A stretch of DNA of 64,000 bases from Podospora comata (GCA_017354895.1 CP071494.1:4774001-4838000); one strand, 5' to 3'; shown: positions 25,601 through 35,318, counted from the stretch's first letter. The notes: generated by a model from the sequence alone, not told the origin. Program-made: numbers and translations.

Positions 25601-26175
25601 TACAGTGAACGGTCAGCGACCCACCAGTGAGACTTACACGACAACCAGAGCTCCATTAACCCGAACCCCTCTGCCCCAACAACACTCAAGTAAACCCACC
25701 TTGCCACGAAGAACAATGAAAATTATGCAAGTTGTCTCAACAACTTGTTGGTTGACGCAATAGAAAATGGACAGAAATTCTAGAACTTTTGGTGAAATCC
25801 AACGGAAATGGGCCAAATAACTGTCCGACGCCCGTAGCAAGGATGGTATAAAAACCGAACCTCGGTTCATGCTGACTGCCTGATTGGCCAATGACCTGAA
25901 AAGCAGCCCCACATCTGTCTTATCAGCTGCAGAGAATATCTTATTGATCAACTCACCTTCAGTCCCAAGCCTTCGGACGCGACACGCACTCGACGAACAG
26001 ATCAGGCAGCCCGATCCGATCAAAATCCACACCTCCACACGTCACTGAACGGTCGCCAGGAAGACCCTACCTCCTTTCCGGTATTTTCGGCCTCGAACCC
26101 CTGTACGAGAACGTCAACAAAAAAAGTCCCCGTTCAATGATATAAAGCCCTTGCCCGGCCCTGCCGTGGGCCGCA
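19605..26175. other. 6.5-kb region with no recognisable gene
   Basis: Both strands carry many frames of 60-150 codons, but none shows a domain, a credible exon chain or a start in good context. The base composition is not strongly A/T-rich, so it does not look like a heavily RIP-mutated transposon. No terminal repeats, reverse transcriptase or transposase motifs, and no tRNA were seen. It could hold promoters, non-coding RNA or lineage-specific short genes. Confidence 0.5.
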
Positions 26176-26364
26176 ATGGCAGTCGACGTAGTCCAGTCAG
26201 TCTTTTTCGCTGCCTCCAAGTGCAGCAACACTCTTTTCTGCTTCGGACGATACATCTTCGTCTGGGCGATCGCCTTGGTCTTCATTCTTGCCGGCGCGCT
26301 GCGATATCGGCTCTCTTCGCTATTCCCCAGGAACGGAATTTCTACGGAACATAAGAAGGCGTGA
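26176..26364 (+). CDS. Possible 62-residue membrane microprotein or upstream ORF
   Basis: A short open frame with a clear hydrophobic segment (FVWAIALVFILAGAL) followed by a basic end (RYRLSSLFPRNG). It ends only 21 bases before the start codon of the thioesterase-like gene on the same strand. Given that spacing it is most simply an upstream ORF in that gene's leader, which could lower translation of the main frame. A separate microprotein is also possible. No family was recognised. Confidence 0.35.
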   Translation: MAVDVVQSVFFAASKCSNTLFCFGRYIFVWAIALVFILAGALRYRLSSLFPRNGISTEHKKA

Positions 26365-26385
26365 TTTTGTGACGGAGAAACCGAA

Positions 26386-27474
26386 ATGGCTGTCGGAACG
26401 CTCTCTCTCTTTTTCCCCGTCTTCATCCCGGCCGCCACGGCGGGATTGGTCTATGCTGGTCACCGCGCAACTTACCTCGACTGGCGGGCGATCTTGACCG
26501 AGTTCCTCACGGGACCTGGTCGGACAAGTCGGATCCTACTTCTGCTGTTTTTAGGTCTCAACTGGAAGAGCTTGCCCCTTGGGTGGACGGTATGTATCTC
26601 GTGATATTACCTGGTGACACCAAGCTGACATTTGCGCCGCTAGGTTCGGATCTTCCATTCCTTCATTTTCCACTTCGCGCGCCGCCCAAAGACTCTTCCT
26701 CAGCGCGCCCTCTTCCACTACAGCGTTACCTCCTCTCGTACCTCTCTCCTCGAAACCGACTACAACTTCCACAAGTCCAACTCGACCTACTTTGCCGATG
26801 TCGACGTTTCGCGTTCCCACCTGGTCACTCATCTGCTGGGTCCATCCATGCCAATCATTGGCGACAACGAGAAGAACAAGCTGGTTCTGGACAAGGATGG
26901 CAAGGTGATTAAGGGGAGCTTTGGCATAGGCCTGGGGGCCGTCTTTTGCTCTTTCCGCCGCGAGATTGGCCCCATGCAAGGTTACGAGATGTGGAGCAGA
27001 ATCGTGAGCTGGGATCGCAAGTGGCTTTACATTGTGACGCACTTTGTTGTCAAGGGCAAGGTCAAGCCTACCAGCTGGGACGGCAGGTGGAAGGGTCCGA
27101 CACGCAGCAAGATCCAAAAGGCCGAGGATGGGTCGGCCGTGGAGGAGCCGGATTGGAGCAAGTACATTCACGCCACTGCCATCAGCAAGTACGTGTTCAA
27201 GCTAGGGCGCTTCACCATTCACCCTTCGATCATGATCCAGGCTGGTGGCTTGTTGCCCGAGAGACCAGGTGGCTGGAGAGGTGGTGAGGATGACTGCGGA
27301 GACCTGGTTGACTTGGGAGAGATCGATGCTGAGGGCGAGTGGGACTGGAAGAAGGTTGAGGCTGAGCGGAGAAAGGGTCTGGATTATGCTAATCACTTTG
27401 GGGCGTTGGACGGCACGAATCTTTTGTTTGATGGTGGCGAGGATGGCGCTATTGGCAACTTCCCTATTGGTTAA
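26386..27474 (+). CDS. Hotdog thioesterase-like membrane protein (THEM6-like)
   Basis: A 344-residue protein. Exon 1 is 26386-26589 and exon 2 is 26644-27474. The 54-nt intron (GTATGT...CTAG) falls between whole codons (GWT/VRIFHSF). The hydrophobic N-terminus (TSRILLLLFLGLNWKSLPLGW) is a likely membrane anchor. The body shows the THEM6 / 4HBT-like pattern: LLETDYNFHKSNSTYFADVD with DVSRSHLVTHLL, then KGSFGIGLGAVFCSFRREI, YEMWSRIVSWDRKWLYIVTH and the basic VVKGKVKP. Fungal relatives are often annotated as capsule polysaccharide biosynthesis protein, a misleading name. Acyl-CoA thioesterase activity is an inference; the substrate is unknown. The C-terminal half is acidic and probably disordered. 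Confidence 0.8.
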
Positions 27475-27685
27475 GGGTAAAAGATTTAGGAAGGGTGGTA
27501 TTTGGATGCTTAGAAGGCGGAAGAGACATGATACCCATTTTTGTGTAGGGAGTTCAGAGATGGTATTGTTTAGATTTGAGAGACAGCGCGCTAGCAGGTG
27601 CTCGCAGCGGCTGATGTCTGTGGCAAGAGATGCCAAAATACATCATTATTCTATGGCAGGGGCTCAGCTAACAATGTTGACATTG

Positions 27686-28389
27686 TTACGCTGACATCGT
27701 CTTTTCTTTGCAAGCCACAAATCCATCTTTGCTCGCACCACTGTGGGTGATCAAGCCCTCGACCACGCCATCGTCATCGAAAATCACGCGGTCGGGCCCT
27801 GGAGGACCAGAGGTGTATATGTCACCTGGCATGATGGGATACTCGAAATAGGGAGGCTCTGTGACAAAGTCAAAGGCCTCGAGGTTCTTGAACTGGTGGG
27901 GATAGTAGCCTGTATACACGCGGTTGAGCTAAAAAAAAAAATTGCATGTACTATAGTCAAAAGAAGAGATTCGAGACAGCCCGAAAACCACGTACCGACA
28001 TAGCTAGGGTCATGGAGCAGAGCGTATCCCAAGGCAATGGCGCGGGAGACATCCGAAGAGTTATACGTATGAGCGCTGCAGCTCCAGGTTGTTGTGTTTA
28101 TGTCGCCTGTGGTCACTAGGATTTGGTGACCAAGTGGTGAGGCAATGGCTGGTAGGGCTGAAACATGGGCAAGAATGGAGAGAAAGAGCCATATGGTGTT
28201 AGCTGATTTGGGGGTAGGGTGGTGAGTGCTGGGGCCCAAACGGCCCACGATTAGCAACTCACCTTGATCATTTCGAACTAGATGAGTTTTTTGACATCGA
28301 TATTCTGTTTCAAAAAGCAAAAAGCCTGGTGTCTTGATGGGAAAGTAGGGGATCGCGGCTCTCTTATCATTGCTGGACAGTGTTATCAT
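27686..28389 (-). pseudogene. Extracellular guanyl-specific ribonuclease (N1/T1 family), apparently frame-broken
   Basis: Two blocks show the RNase T1/N1 family. The 5' block has a hydrophobic leader (IWLFLSILAHVSALPAIA) and NSSDVSRAIALGYALLHD. The 3' block carries the catalytic positions: His in YPHQF, Glu in YFEYP, Arg in PDRVIF and His in THSGA. Two problems are visible. The nearest ATG with a good splice donor (28271, GTGAGT) leads into the wrong frame for the leader; only an upstream in-frame ATG at 28389 fits, adding about 45 unusual residues. The natural donor between the blocks (GTACGT) is out of phase with the 3' block; only a poor GTCGGT donor fits. The acceptor follows an 11-base T run. 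It could be a pseudogene or a gene with unusual splicing. The family member is a secreted RNA-degrading enzyme. Confidence 0.6.
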
Positions 28390-29076
28390 ATGCAGTCTCA
28401 CATATCGGGTACAACGGCACACTGTGGACTTTCGGACCACACATGAATTTCGTGCGCCTAGATACACACGGCAATAAACATCTGATGTGATGAAGTGAGT
28501 GCCTAATCTGATGTTCTTCGGATATGTCGAGACTATCTCTCATACTTGTGGGTTCAATGCCGTGAGGGATAGGGGTATTATGTCTACGCGTTTAGGGGCT
28601 TCAGGGGCTCAGGGGGTTGACTCGCAGACGAGTAAGGGGTAACACATGGGGCCAGAGCAACACTGAAAGTCCACATTTAAAATGTACAAAACCTGACTCG
28701 TTTTACCAACACTTTCAAAGCTATTTCCACAGCTTTGATATGGGATCCTCAATTTTGTCAACAGCAAGAAGTTGTCGCTGGAATGCAGACCCGACATGCA
28801 ATTATGCGGTCACGGCGCCGAGACAAGATGCCTCGGCAAACCTCCGGCATCGCCTTCACATTCTCCAACGGGAGTGGGTTCCCGATTCCACATCTCGTTT
28901 CTAGTCAATCCGAACAATCGATATGGTTGATATCGCAATCCCCACTGCAATTCTCTAGTATTTCAGCCACTCACTCACATATTTTTGCCATCACGACTCA
29001 TTCATTCTTGAACCGTACATCCCGGTGGCCTCTACCTATAATTTTCAAACGTAATCTCTGATCGCAGCACGACAAA
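28390..29076. promoter_or_regulatory. Upstream region of the 4HBT thioesterase gene
   Basis: A spacer between the 5' side of the RNase-like locus and the thioesterase start, so the two are divergent. The last 150 bases are rich in CACTCACTC-type runs typical of leaders. No gene was seen. Confidence 0.4.
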
Positions 29077-29799
29077 ATGGTATCCTCCAAAGCCTCACCA
29101 TCACCACCACCATCAACAACCGAAAGTAAACAACAAAACCCACAATCAGAAGAAATGGTCACCCCAACCGCCTCGGACATCTCCTCCGTCCTCGAATCCC
29201 CGGCCAACAAGGCCCAAGAAGCCCACCACATCGCCTTCTTCAACTCAATACCCTGGTGCTCCTCCCTCCTCGGCTCCACCCCCAACCTCATCATCTCCCA
29301 GTCCGTCTCCCGCATCATCCGCCCGTCTGGGTGCGAGGAGGACGCGCTCATCTCGCAGACGCTAAACTCGCCGGACGCCATCCCGGCCTACATCACTTTT
29401 TACTTTCCCCCTCCCAAACCGACGGATTATGTCAATGAGGTCAAGTCGCTTATTGCCTTGGGACCGAAGGTGAATGGGTGGGAGGGTATCTGCCATGGGG
29501 GGATTGTCATGACGCTTTTGGATGAGGTGATGGGGCAGATTTTTGCGGTCAACAAGGACAGCGGGGCGATGGGGAGCAAGATGCCGCTTTTGACAGGGTA
29601 TCTGAACACTGCGTTTAAGAGGCCTGTGAGAACAGGGACGAAGGAGAAGCCGGCGATTGTGTTGGTTGTTGCTAGGATGACCAAGATCGAGGGACGGAAG
29701 CACTTTTGCGAGGGGGTGGTGTATGGGGATGAGGAGGGGAGGAATGAGCTGGCGAGGGCGGAGGCCTTGTTTGTGCAGTTGAGGGAGCAGAAGCTGTGA
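29077..29799 (+). CDS. 4HBT-family thioesterase (hotdog fold)
   Basis: A single-exon protein of 240 residues. The PaaI/THEM4-type hotdog core is at about residues 120-235. WEGICHGGIVMTLLDEVMGQ holds the glycine-rich HGG turn and the Asp/Glu of the central helix. PLLTGYLNTAFKRPVRTGT is the strand pattern lining the acyl-binding tunnel, and AIVLVVARMTKIEGRKHFCE ends in the family's closing strands. The first 45 residues are Ser/Pro/Gln-rich and probably disordered; no clear signal peptide. It likely hydrolyses an acyl-CoA; the chain length cannot be told from sequence. In-frame ATGs at codons 1 and 27 are possible starts; the first was used. Confidence 0.85.
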   Translation: MVSSKASPSPPPSTTESKQQNPQSEEMVTPTASDISSVLESPANKAQEAHHIAFFNSIPWCSSLLGSTPNLIISQSVSRIIRPSGCEEDALISQTLNSPDAIPAYITFYFPPPKPTDYVNEVKSLIALGPKVNGWEGICHGGIVMTLLDEVMGQIFAVNKDSGAMGSKMPLLTGYLNTAFKRPVRTGTKEKPAIVLVVARMTKIEGRKHFCEGVVYGDEEGRNELARAEALFVQLREQKL

Positions 29800-30620
29800 A
29801 GGGGTAATTTCAAAAGGGTATAGGATATATGCATCGTGGTGTTTTAATAGAGGGAGCGATAATGCTGGAGAGCGAGGAGCTTGGGGTTGCTTGCATCTGA
29901 ATAGACTACATTGGGAACAGTCCTACCTAATAGATAGCATGGAGTAAGAATTGCCGTGGTACCGGTTCGCAATTTCAATTTCAAGCGGCGGCCAACCTGG
30001 AAGACATTGAAATTTGGAGAGTCTGCCCACCCAACCTGTCCAGTACCCTCGCAAGATTCATAAACTAAAGTTTCTTGCGAGCTGGGATTTCAATTGTATC
30101 TCTCTTATGAAGAATGGCGAGTTTCTCGATCATGATATGTCTGTCCTTTTCAATGTCGCTTTCAACTTCATTAAGATAAATCCCGTGGACTTGTGAACCG
30201 TTCATGGGTGGCTCACTTTTCTCAGCCAAATCGTATATGTATGTGTCAAGACGCAAGATACAGCACCTAACGCTGTCCGCCATTTGCACTGACAGGGAGG
30301 GAAGCGCGCGGAGAAAGTGCCCGTATCTTCACAAGACAAACTTGGTCTAAAGCAGAGGTTTCATGTACCACTGTGTGCAGCAATATTTTATATGTCCTGT
30401 TTTTATTAAGATACTCATGTACATGAAACCATGATCCAATCATCACCAAAAAACCAAATGATGGAATAAAAAGCAAGCCTAATTATCTTGTAGATAAAAA
30501 TAAAGCTTTGATGATAACACGCACATACATCACATTAATCTAACCTTTGCCCAAGATCCATAACACCATCGCTCTTAACCCTCGAAAGTAGCAAAAAATA
30601 GAGATAAAAACAACAAAACA
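29800..30620. other. Intergenic, convergent 3' ends
   Basis: This 0.8-kb spacer is A/T-rich near 30370-30620, fitting the 3' UTR of the ATP-grasp gene. No gene was recognised. Confidence 0.5.
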
Positions 30621-32858
30621 TCACTCGCAACCCTCCACATCGGGGCAAACATCAGTTTCCCCATCACTAATCTCTGTCTTGCTGCTGATTGAACAATCAA
30701 TGTCAATCGTAAAGGCCTTCTGGACTTCCTCTCCCAGCCTGATGACGTCTCGCCTGCTCTCCCTGTTCACAACCAGCAGATGAGCAACATATGTCCTTGC
30801 CCCATCTGTGTAAAGATCAACCTTGTCTCCGGGGACACAATAGTCAACGCCCAGAACAATTTTGTCTGCCAGGTCCGGTCTTCGGCGCTTGAGCTCCTCG
30901 CATGGGGCTAGCTTTGACGGCCATTGCACAGTACCAGCGACTGGAGCAGGAATGTATACCAGTCGAGACCAGTACTGTGCTCCCCTTTTCGAATCATTAG
31001 TGCTGTCACCGAGCACATGGCTGTAGGGCCTAGTGGTCAGTCGCAACCTGTTCTTATCACCCGCAGCAGCCAGCATGTGTGCAGCAAAGTAGTCCACGCC
31101 GTATGTATGACGTGTTGGAACAGTGACTCGGTATCCAGGCGGGCGGGCATTGATTTCGATCAGCTTGCACTCGGCTCTCGACTCGGGCAAAGATTTGGCG
31201 TGCTTGAGGACAAGATCGATCACGCCATCTTGCTTGCGGTACTCGAATGTGGAGCTCACCATTCTCGCCTCGACATGGAAGACACCGGTGCAAAATCCTA
31301 GATTGACAAGAATATCTCGGAGTGTCGACTTTGCAATGTCTTGTTCCTGGGCAGGAAGGGCGGAAGGGAGAGTGAGGGCCTCTGGCGAAAAGGTTGAATG
31401 GACGGTAGCAGCGCTCGAGTCAGCGTCGCAGGGTGGTTCATCTGCGATTTCGGAAAATAGAATCTCCCCGTCGAGAAGCACAAAGTTGACATCCATTTCT
31501 GGACCATCAAAGAAGGGCTCAATGACGGCCGCACTGCCATGTCGAGAAGTAGCCTTTTGAACTGCAGTGGCAAGATCGGCGAGGTTGTTGACTTTTGACA
31601 CGCATTCCGAGGACCACCCTTTGGTGGGTTTGACGATAAGGGGAAATCTAGGGATGAACTCGGCCTGCTGGTTACCTCCACTTGCTAGCAAAGACTCCAG
31701 CTCTCTCACATTGTGGACTCTGGCAGTCTGACCAGGAACGTTCTGTAGAAGCCGTGATCGATATTTGTCCACAGATGTCTCAAAGGCGGCCACGGGACTG
31801 GTGGGGAGTCCCAATGCCTCTGCGACCTGAGCCACTGCCACAAAAAAGTTGTCCGACAGTGTAAAGACACCATGGATGGGAAGAGGGTAGCTGACAATGG
31901 ACTGGATGATGCGGTCAACCACCCCTGCATCCTCTGTCATGTCAGTGACAAGGAAGGCTTCCCGATGCATCCTGTTTTCTTCTGTGTCTGCTTGAAGCCA
32001 ATGGCCCTCTTCATCAACGATAACCAAGTCAAGACCTAATGCTTTGGCGGCACGATAGACTGGACCTCCTGCCGTAATGTTTGGTCTACCGCGAATGAGC
32101 GCCACCCGTTGCCGGGGAATTGGTGTGCTGGAGAGCCATGGTGCATTGTGAAGACGATCACGCAGCTCCTCGGTCAGCCTTGTCCTGTAGATTTCCAAGT
32201 CGACGAATGAGACAGAGGTTGGCAAATCCTCCCATTGAACAACTCCGGCAGCCGACTCAACCAACGTGGCAAGATCATGTTCTGAGGTAACCGGGCCCGG
32301 GGCGGGACAAGTGGCAGAATATTTCTGTAGTGGGCGCAAAGGCTCATGGGTCCGTAATATCTTGTATGGGAAATCCTGGAGGCGAAGTTGGAGGAAGTCG
32401 GATCGGGTCACGTAACCGTTGGTAGTAGGAAGAACAATGGTAAAAACAGATATGGCTGAAGCAGACCAACTGGGAGAGCCGAGACCGATCGTTTGTAGAG
32501 CCTCAATGAATGGGCTTGGCGGAGTGCTTCTGAACCCGGTGCTTCCGATTCCGTTGTGTTGAGAATAGGGTTGGGATGGGTTTTGCAGAGCTGAAGATTG
32601 TGAAGAGGATGGGAAAACCACCACGTTGGCGATGGAATACAGCTCGCAGAGGGGAATAACCTCGCCAAACAAGGGCCGATAGAGATTGGTTGGCCCTGCA
32701 GAGATCTTAGCAATGCTCACTTGGCAGACAGGAAGAAGGGCTGGGTGTTTCTTACTGCTCAGAGGTTGTTGTGTAAAGGTAGATGTAACCGATGAGATGC
32801 TGCTGGTTAGTTTATGGCCCATACTGGCCCTTTCACCAGGGAATGTTCCTACTGCCAT
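30621..32858 (-). CDS. ATP-grasp carboxylate-amine ligase (carnosine-synthase-like)
   Basis: A single-exon protein of 745 residues. The first 250 residues are poorly conserved and Ser/Pro-rich. A pre-ATP-grasp Rossmann-like part follows, with RQRVALIRGRPNITAGGPVY and ALGLDLVIVDEEGHW, then HGVFTLSDNFFVAVAQVAEA and SPVAAFETSVDKYRSRLLQ. The ATP-grasp core contains the nucleotide-binding lysine in FPLIVKPTKGWSSE (about residue 409), an EPFFDGPEMDVNFVLLDGE strand pair, and the Mg-binding ECKLIEINARPPG (about 565-577). This order fits ligases that join a carboxylate to an amine (carnosine synthase, bacilysin ligase type). The C-terminal 150 residues resemble the closing domain of that group. It is head to head with nicotianamine synthase, so it may modify or extend that product (inference). 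Possible starts are codons 1 and 13. Confidence 0.85.
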   Translation of the reverse strand: MAVGTFPGERASMGHKLTSSISSVTSTFTQQPLSSKKHPALLPVCQVSIAKISAGPTNLYRPLFGEVIPLCELYSIANVVVFPSSSQSSALQNPSQPYSQHNGIGSTGFRSTPPSPFIEALQTIGLGSPSWSASAISVFTIVLPTTNGYVTRSDFLQLRLQDFPYKILRTHEPLRPLQKYSATCPAPGPVTSEHDLATLVESAAGVVQWEDLPTSVSFVDLEIYRTRLTEELRDRLHNAPWLSSTPIPRQRVALIRGRPNITAGGPVYRAAKALGLDLVIVDEEGHWLQADTEENRMHREAFLVTDMTEDAGVVDRIIQSIVSYPLPIHGVFTLSDNFFVAVAQVAEALGLPTSPVAAFETSVDKYRSRLLQNVPGQTARVHNVRELESLLASGGNQQAEFIPRFPLIVKPTKGWSSECVSKVNNLADLATAVQKATSRHGSAAVIEPFFDGPEMDVNFVLLDGEILFSEIADEPPCDADSSAATVHSTFSPEALTLPSALPAQEQDIAKSTLRDILVNLGFCTGVFHVEARMVSSTFEYRKQDGVIDLVLKHAKSLPESRAECKLIEINARPPGYRVTVPTRHTYGVDYFAAHMLAAAGDKNRLRLTTRPYSHVLGDSTNDSKRGAQYWSRLVYIPAPVAGTVQWPSKLAPCEELKRRRPDLADKIVLGVDYCVPGDKVDLYTDGARTYVAHLLVVNRESRRDVIRLGEEVQKAFTIDIDCSISSKTEISDGETDVCPDVEGCE

Positions 32859-33293
32859 GTTGATGCCACGATTTTGAACAGTGGATCGTTTGGTGAGTCA
32901 GAGAACAGAGAAAGAGCAAGAGTGGGAAGGTGTTGGGGACGGAGGTGAGTGTGTTGGAATCAGGAGCAGAAAAAGGGCGAGAGCTGAGGGAAAAGAATGC
33001 AACTTGGCAAGAGCAAGGCGACAATTGGACAGGCTGGATGTTTTGTTGCAAAAAAGGATGCCACGACCAGACCACCAAACGAGGGTTGCTCACCGCTGGA
33101 CCCGGACCTAAAGAAGATTCCAAGACATCCAATGCCGCGGAAGCAGTGGAACAAGGCACACAATACCTAGCTTGCATCGGCTGCGTCATGGGGGCACGCA
33201 GCAGTACTGAGACGCCGATATTGGTACGGCATGACGGGAGTGAGACTCACGGGCTGATTGAGCCGGAGGCGGAGATTGATCTAGAGAGTGAGA

Positions 33294-33304
33294 ACCTTGA
33301 TGGG
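33294..33304 (+). promoter_or_regulatory. ACCTTG-NN-GG motif, copy 1
   Basis: Reads ACCTTGATGGG. It matches 9 of 11 positions of the yeast zinc-responsive element consensus. Binding factor is an inference. Confidence 0.35.
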
Positions 33305-33643
33305 CTCCATCTGATAATCTGCGATGATCTGATAAACAAATTTAGACCCATTTGTGCCCTTGCGACCCCGGCCACACCCCTGTCTCCTTCCCCTGTGTTC
33401 CCGTGCCTGGCCCTTTCCTTTTTCTCAACGTCTGTGCCCCCTTGCCTGTGGATTGCTCTTGCCCCAAATATTAAATGCTCAAACCCGTACCTTCCGGCAG
33501 AGCAAGCAACAACGGCTCCGTTAGGACTTGCCATAGGAAAGAATGGAGCCGATACCGCAGCAGACACAGAGAAGAGAGGTGACATTGGGCCACGACCGAG
33601 TGAAACATGCGGCTTCGGATAAAATTTGTCCAGACAGCCAAGA

Positions 33644-33654
33644 ACCTTGACGGC
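33644..33654 (+). promoter_or_regulatory. ACCTTG-NN-GG motif, copy 2
   Basis: Reads ACCTTGACGGC and is preceded by AGA, as in copy 1. It is only 23 bases before copy 3. Confidence 0.35.
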
Positions 33655-33677
33655 TGGAATCAGACACCTCATTGTGC

Positions 33678-33688
33678 ACCTTGATGGC
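33678..33688 (+). promoter_or_regulatory. ACCTTG-NN-GG motif, copy 3
   Basis: Reads ACCTTGATGGC. Copies 2 and 3 are 34 bases apart start to start, about three helical turns, so they could present two sites on one face (inference). Confidence 0.35.
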
Positions 33689-33864
33689 CATATTCTGCGG
33701 CTTCAGCATTAAAAGATGATCAAAACGGCTGGTTGGATCCTCTGCGGAGGGCTTCATCTCCTTCCCAAATTGACTGACGGCCTCAAAAAAAAAATAGCGC
33801 TCATCAAGGGGAATGGAACACCGCTTGTCTAACAAACTTGCGTCTCGTCCGGTCCTATGTGGGC

Positions 33865-33875
33865 ACCTTGCGGGC
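33865..33875 (+). promoter_or_regulatory. ACCTTG-NN-GG motif, copy 4
   Basis: Reads ACCTTGCGGGC, the most diverged copy. It lies 345 bases before the nicotianamine synthase start codon. Confidence 0.3.
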
Positions 33876-34209
33876 TGATCTGCAGGTACAGAGGCTGCAG
33901 CAGATATAGAGCGTGATGCTGCTGTTTACTTTGGGGGGTTTGCTGCTCGCGTGCAATTCCACCCTTCTCGAAGAGCAGCAATTTCCATGTTGTTGAGATC
34001 ATCGGTCACACTGCCACCGAGACCATCTCTGAGCAACTGCCACCACAATAGTCACCACACTTGTATCTCTTCTTGAGTGCCTATATCAAGCAGCAGCAAC
34101 ACTCTTGCCGCCATATCTTGAGTGACAAACCCTCACGGAATCTATTATCCCGAACACACATCTCAACACTCACAGCCGCACGCTCCGTCATCCGGTTTCA
34201 CCCGTCACC

Positions 34210-35318
34210 ATGCCTCTTCTTGCCTCCTGGCTGCGCATTGGTAGCCCCACAAAAAAGGTCGACGCATGTTCTCGTTCGTCCCAGGATTCTTTAACTATTG
34301 TTGAGAAAGCCGACATCCTTCAGAGCCAGAAGGCAGATATCAGGGAGGAAAAGGTTCAGTGGCTCGTCCGGAGTATCGTCAACACCCACACCGAGCTACT
34401 CAAGCTTCCGCACCTTCGTCCAGCGCCAGCCATCAATAAGCTCTTGGGTAACCTTGTCGCCATCTGCAGCGAGATCCACGACCAAGAAATTATAAACAAA
34501 GTGTGTCAAACTCATCACGGGAAACGTGGAAGACACGAGCTGACAAAGCCAAGGTTTTACAAAATGTGAGCGTCCAGGCTGTGTTACCGTCTCTTAGACA
34601 GATCTGTGCCCAGTCAGAATCATGTCTTGAGCTTCACTGGGCCGAACACATTCTGGAAGGCCAGACCCAGCAAGAAGTCGTCGAGCGCCTCGAGAGTTTT
34701 CCATACTATGAGAACTATGAGGATTTGACCCGACTAGAAGTCTGCTCCATCCTCTCGGCGACAAAAAAGGCACCGCGACGAGTTGCCTTCATCGGCTCCG
34801 GCCCGCTCCCTCTCACGTCGCTGTGCCTTTTGCAGGCTCTCAAGAGTGATGTGGCAGTGAGAAGCTTGACGCAGCCAACCACCAACAACACCACCGCCAC
34901 AGACAACGCAGCGAATCAGGAGCCAATTGTCCTCAACGTCGACTACGATGAAGCGGCTATCTCTGCGTCTCTCAAGTTGAGCCTTGCTCTTGGAGAGAGG
35001 GGGAATGGAATGGAATTCATCTGTGCTGAGGCAACCTCGGCTTCGGCGTCACGAGATCTCAGCGAGTTTGACGTCGTGTACATGGCTGCGTTGGTGGGAG
35101 TTACGCAGACAGACAAGGAGAAGATCATGCTGGAAGTGATCAGTCGGATGAGGAGAGGGGCGCTACTGGTTGTCCGCAGCAGTTGGGGCTTGAGGTCATG
35201 CTTATACCCAGAGGTCGACCTTGCAACTGAGACACTGCTGAAGAGGCTTGAGCCCTGTGTGGTAGTACATCCCTATAATCAGGTGGTCAACTCAGTCATC
35301 GTTGCGAGAGTGCGGTAG
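34210..35318 (+). CDS. Fungal nicotianamine synthase
   Basis: A 351-residue enzyme. Exon 1 is 34210-34500 and exon 2 is 34554-35318; the 53-nt intron (GTGTGT...CAAG) falls between codons (IINK/VLQNVS). Nicotianamine synthase condenses S-adenosylmethionine molecules into the metal chelator nicotianamine. Family landmarks in order: N-terminal helical part with LPHLRPAPAINKLLGNLV; FPYYENYEDLTRLEV; the SAM-binding loop RRVAFIGSGPLPLTSLCLL; the acidic residues of VLNVDYDEAAI; DLSEFDVVYMAALVG; MRRGALLVVRSSWGLRSCLY; and the closing VVHPYNQVVNSVIVARV. Plant and fungal members are about 280-330 residues. It is cytosolic, with no signal peptide. The divergent ATP-grasp ligase is the likely partner. Metal-dependent regulation is suggested by the ACCTT repeats in the shared spacer. 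Confidence 0.93.

Larger units (their letters stand above)
32859..34209. promoter_or_regulatory. Shared divergent promoter of the ATP-grasp and nicotianamine synthase genes
   Basis: A 1.35-kb spacer between the two start codons. It holds four copies of ACCTTG-NN-GG followed by G or C, all in the same orientation: 33294-33304, 33644-33654, 33678-33688 and 33865-33875. The first two share the longer core AGAACCTTGA-Y-GG. The ACCTT half matches half of the yeast Zap1 zinc-responsive element (ACCTTNAAGGT, known), while the second half does not match. A plus-strand open frame (32930-33622) crosses the spacer but has no family signature. Confidence 0.45.

Noticed and set aside
19605-26175. Transposon or RIP-mutated repeat in the gene-poor stretch
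   Set aside because: No A/T bias, terminal repeats, target duplications or polymerase/transposase motifs were seen.
32930-33622. 230-codon plus-strand open frame in the ATP-grasp/nicotianamine synthase spacer
   Set aside because: No domain, low-complexity Pro/Ser end, and it lies across the shared promoter; more likely chance openness.
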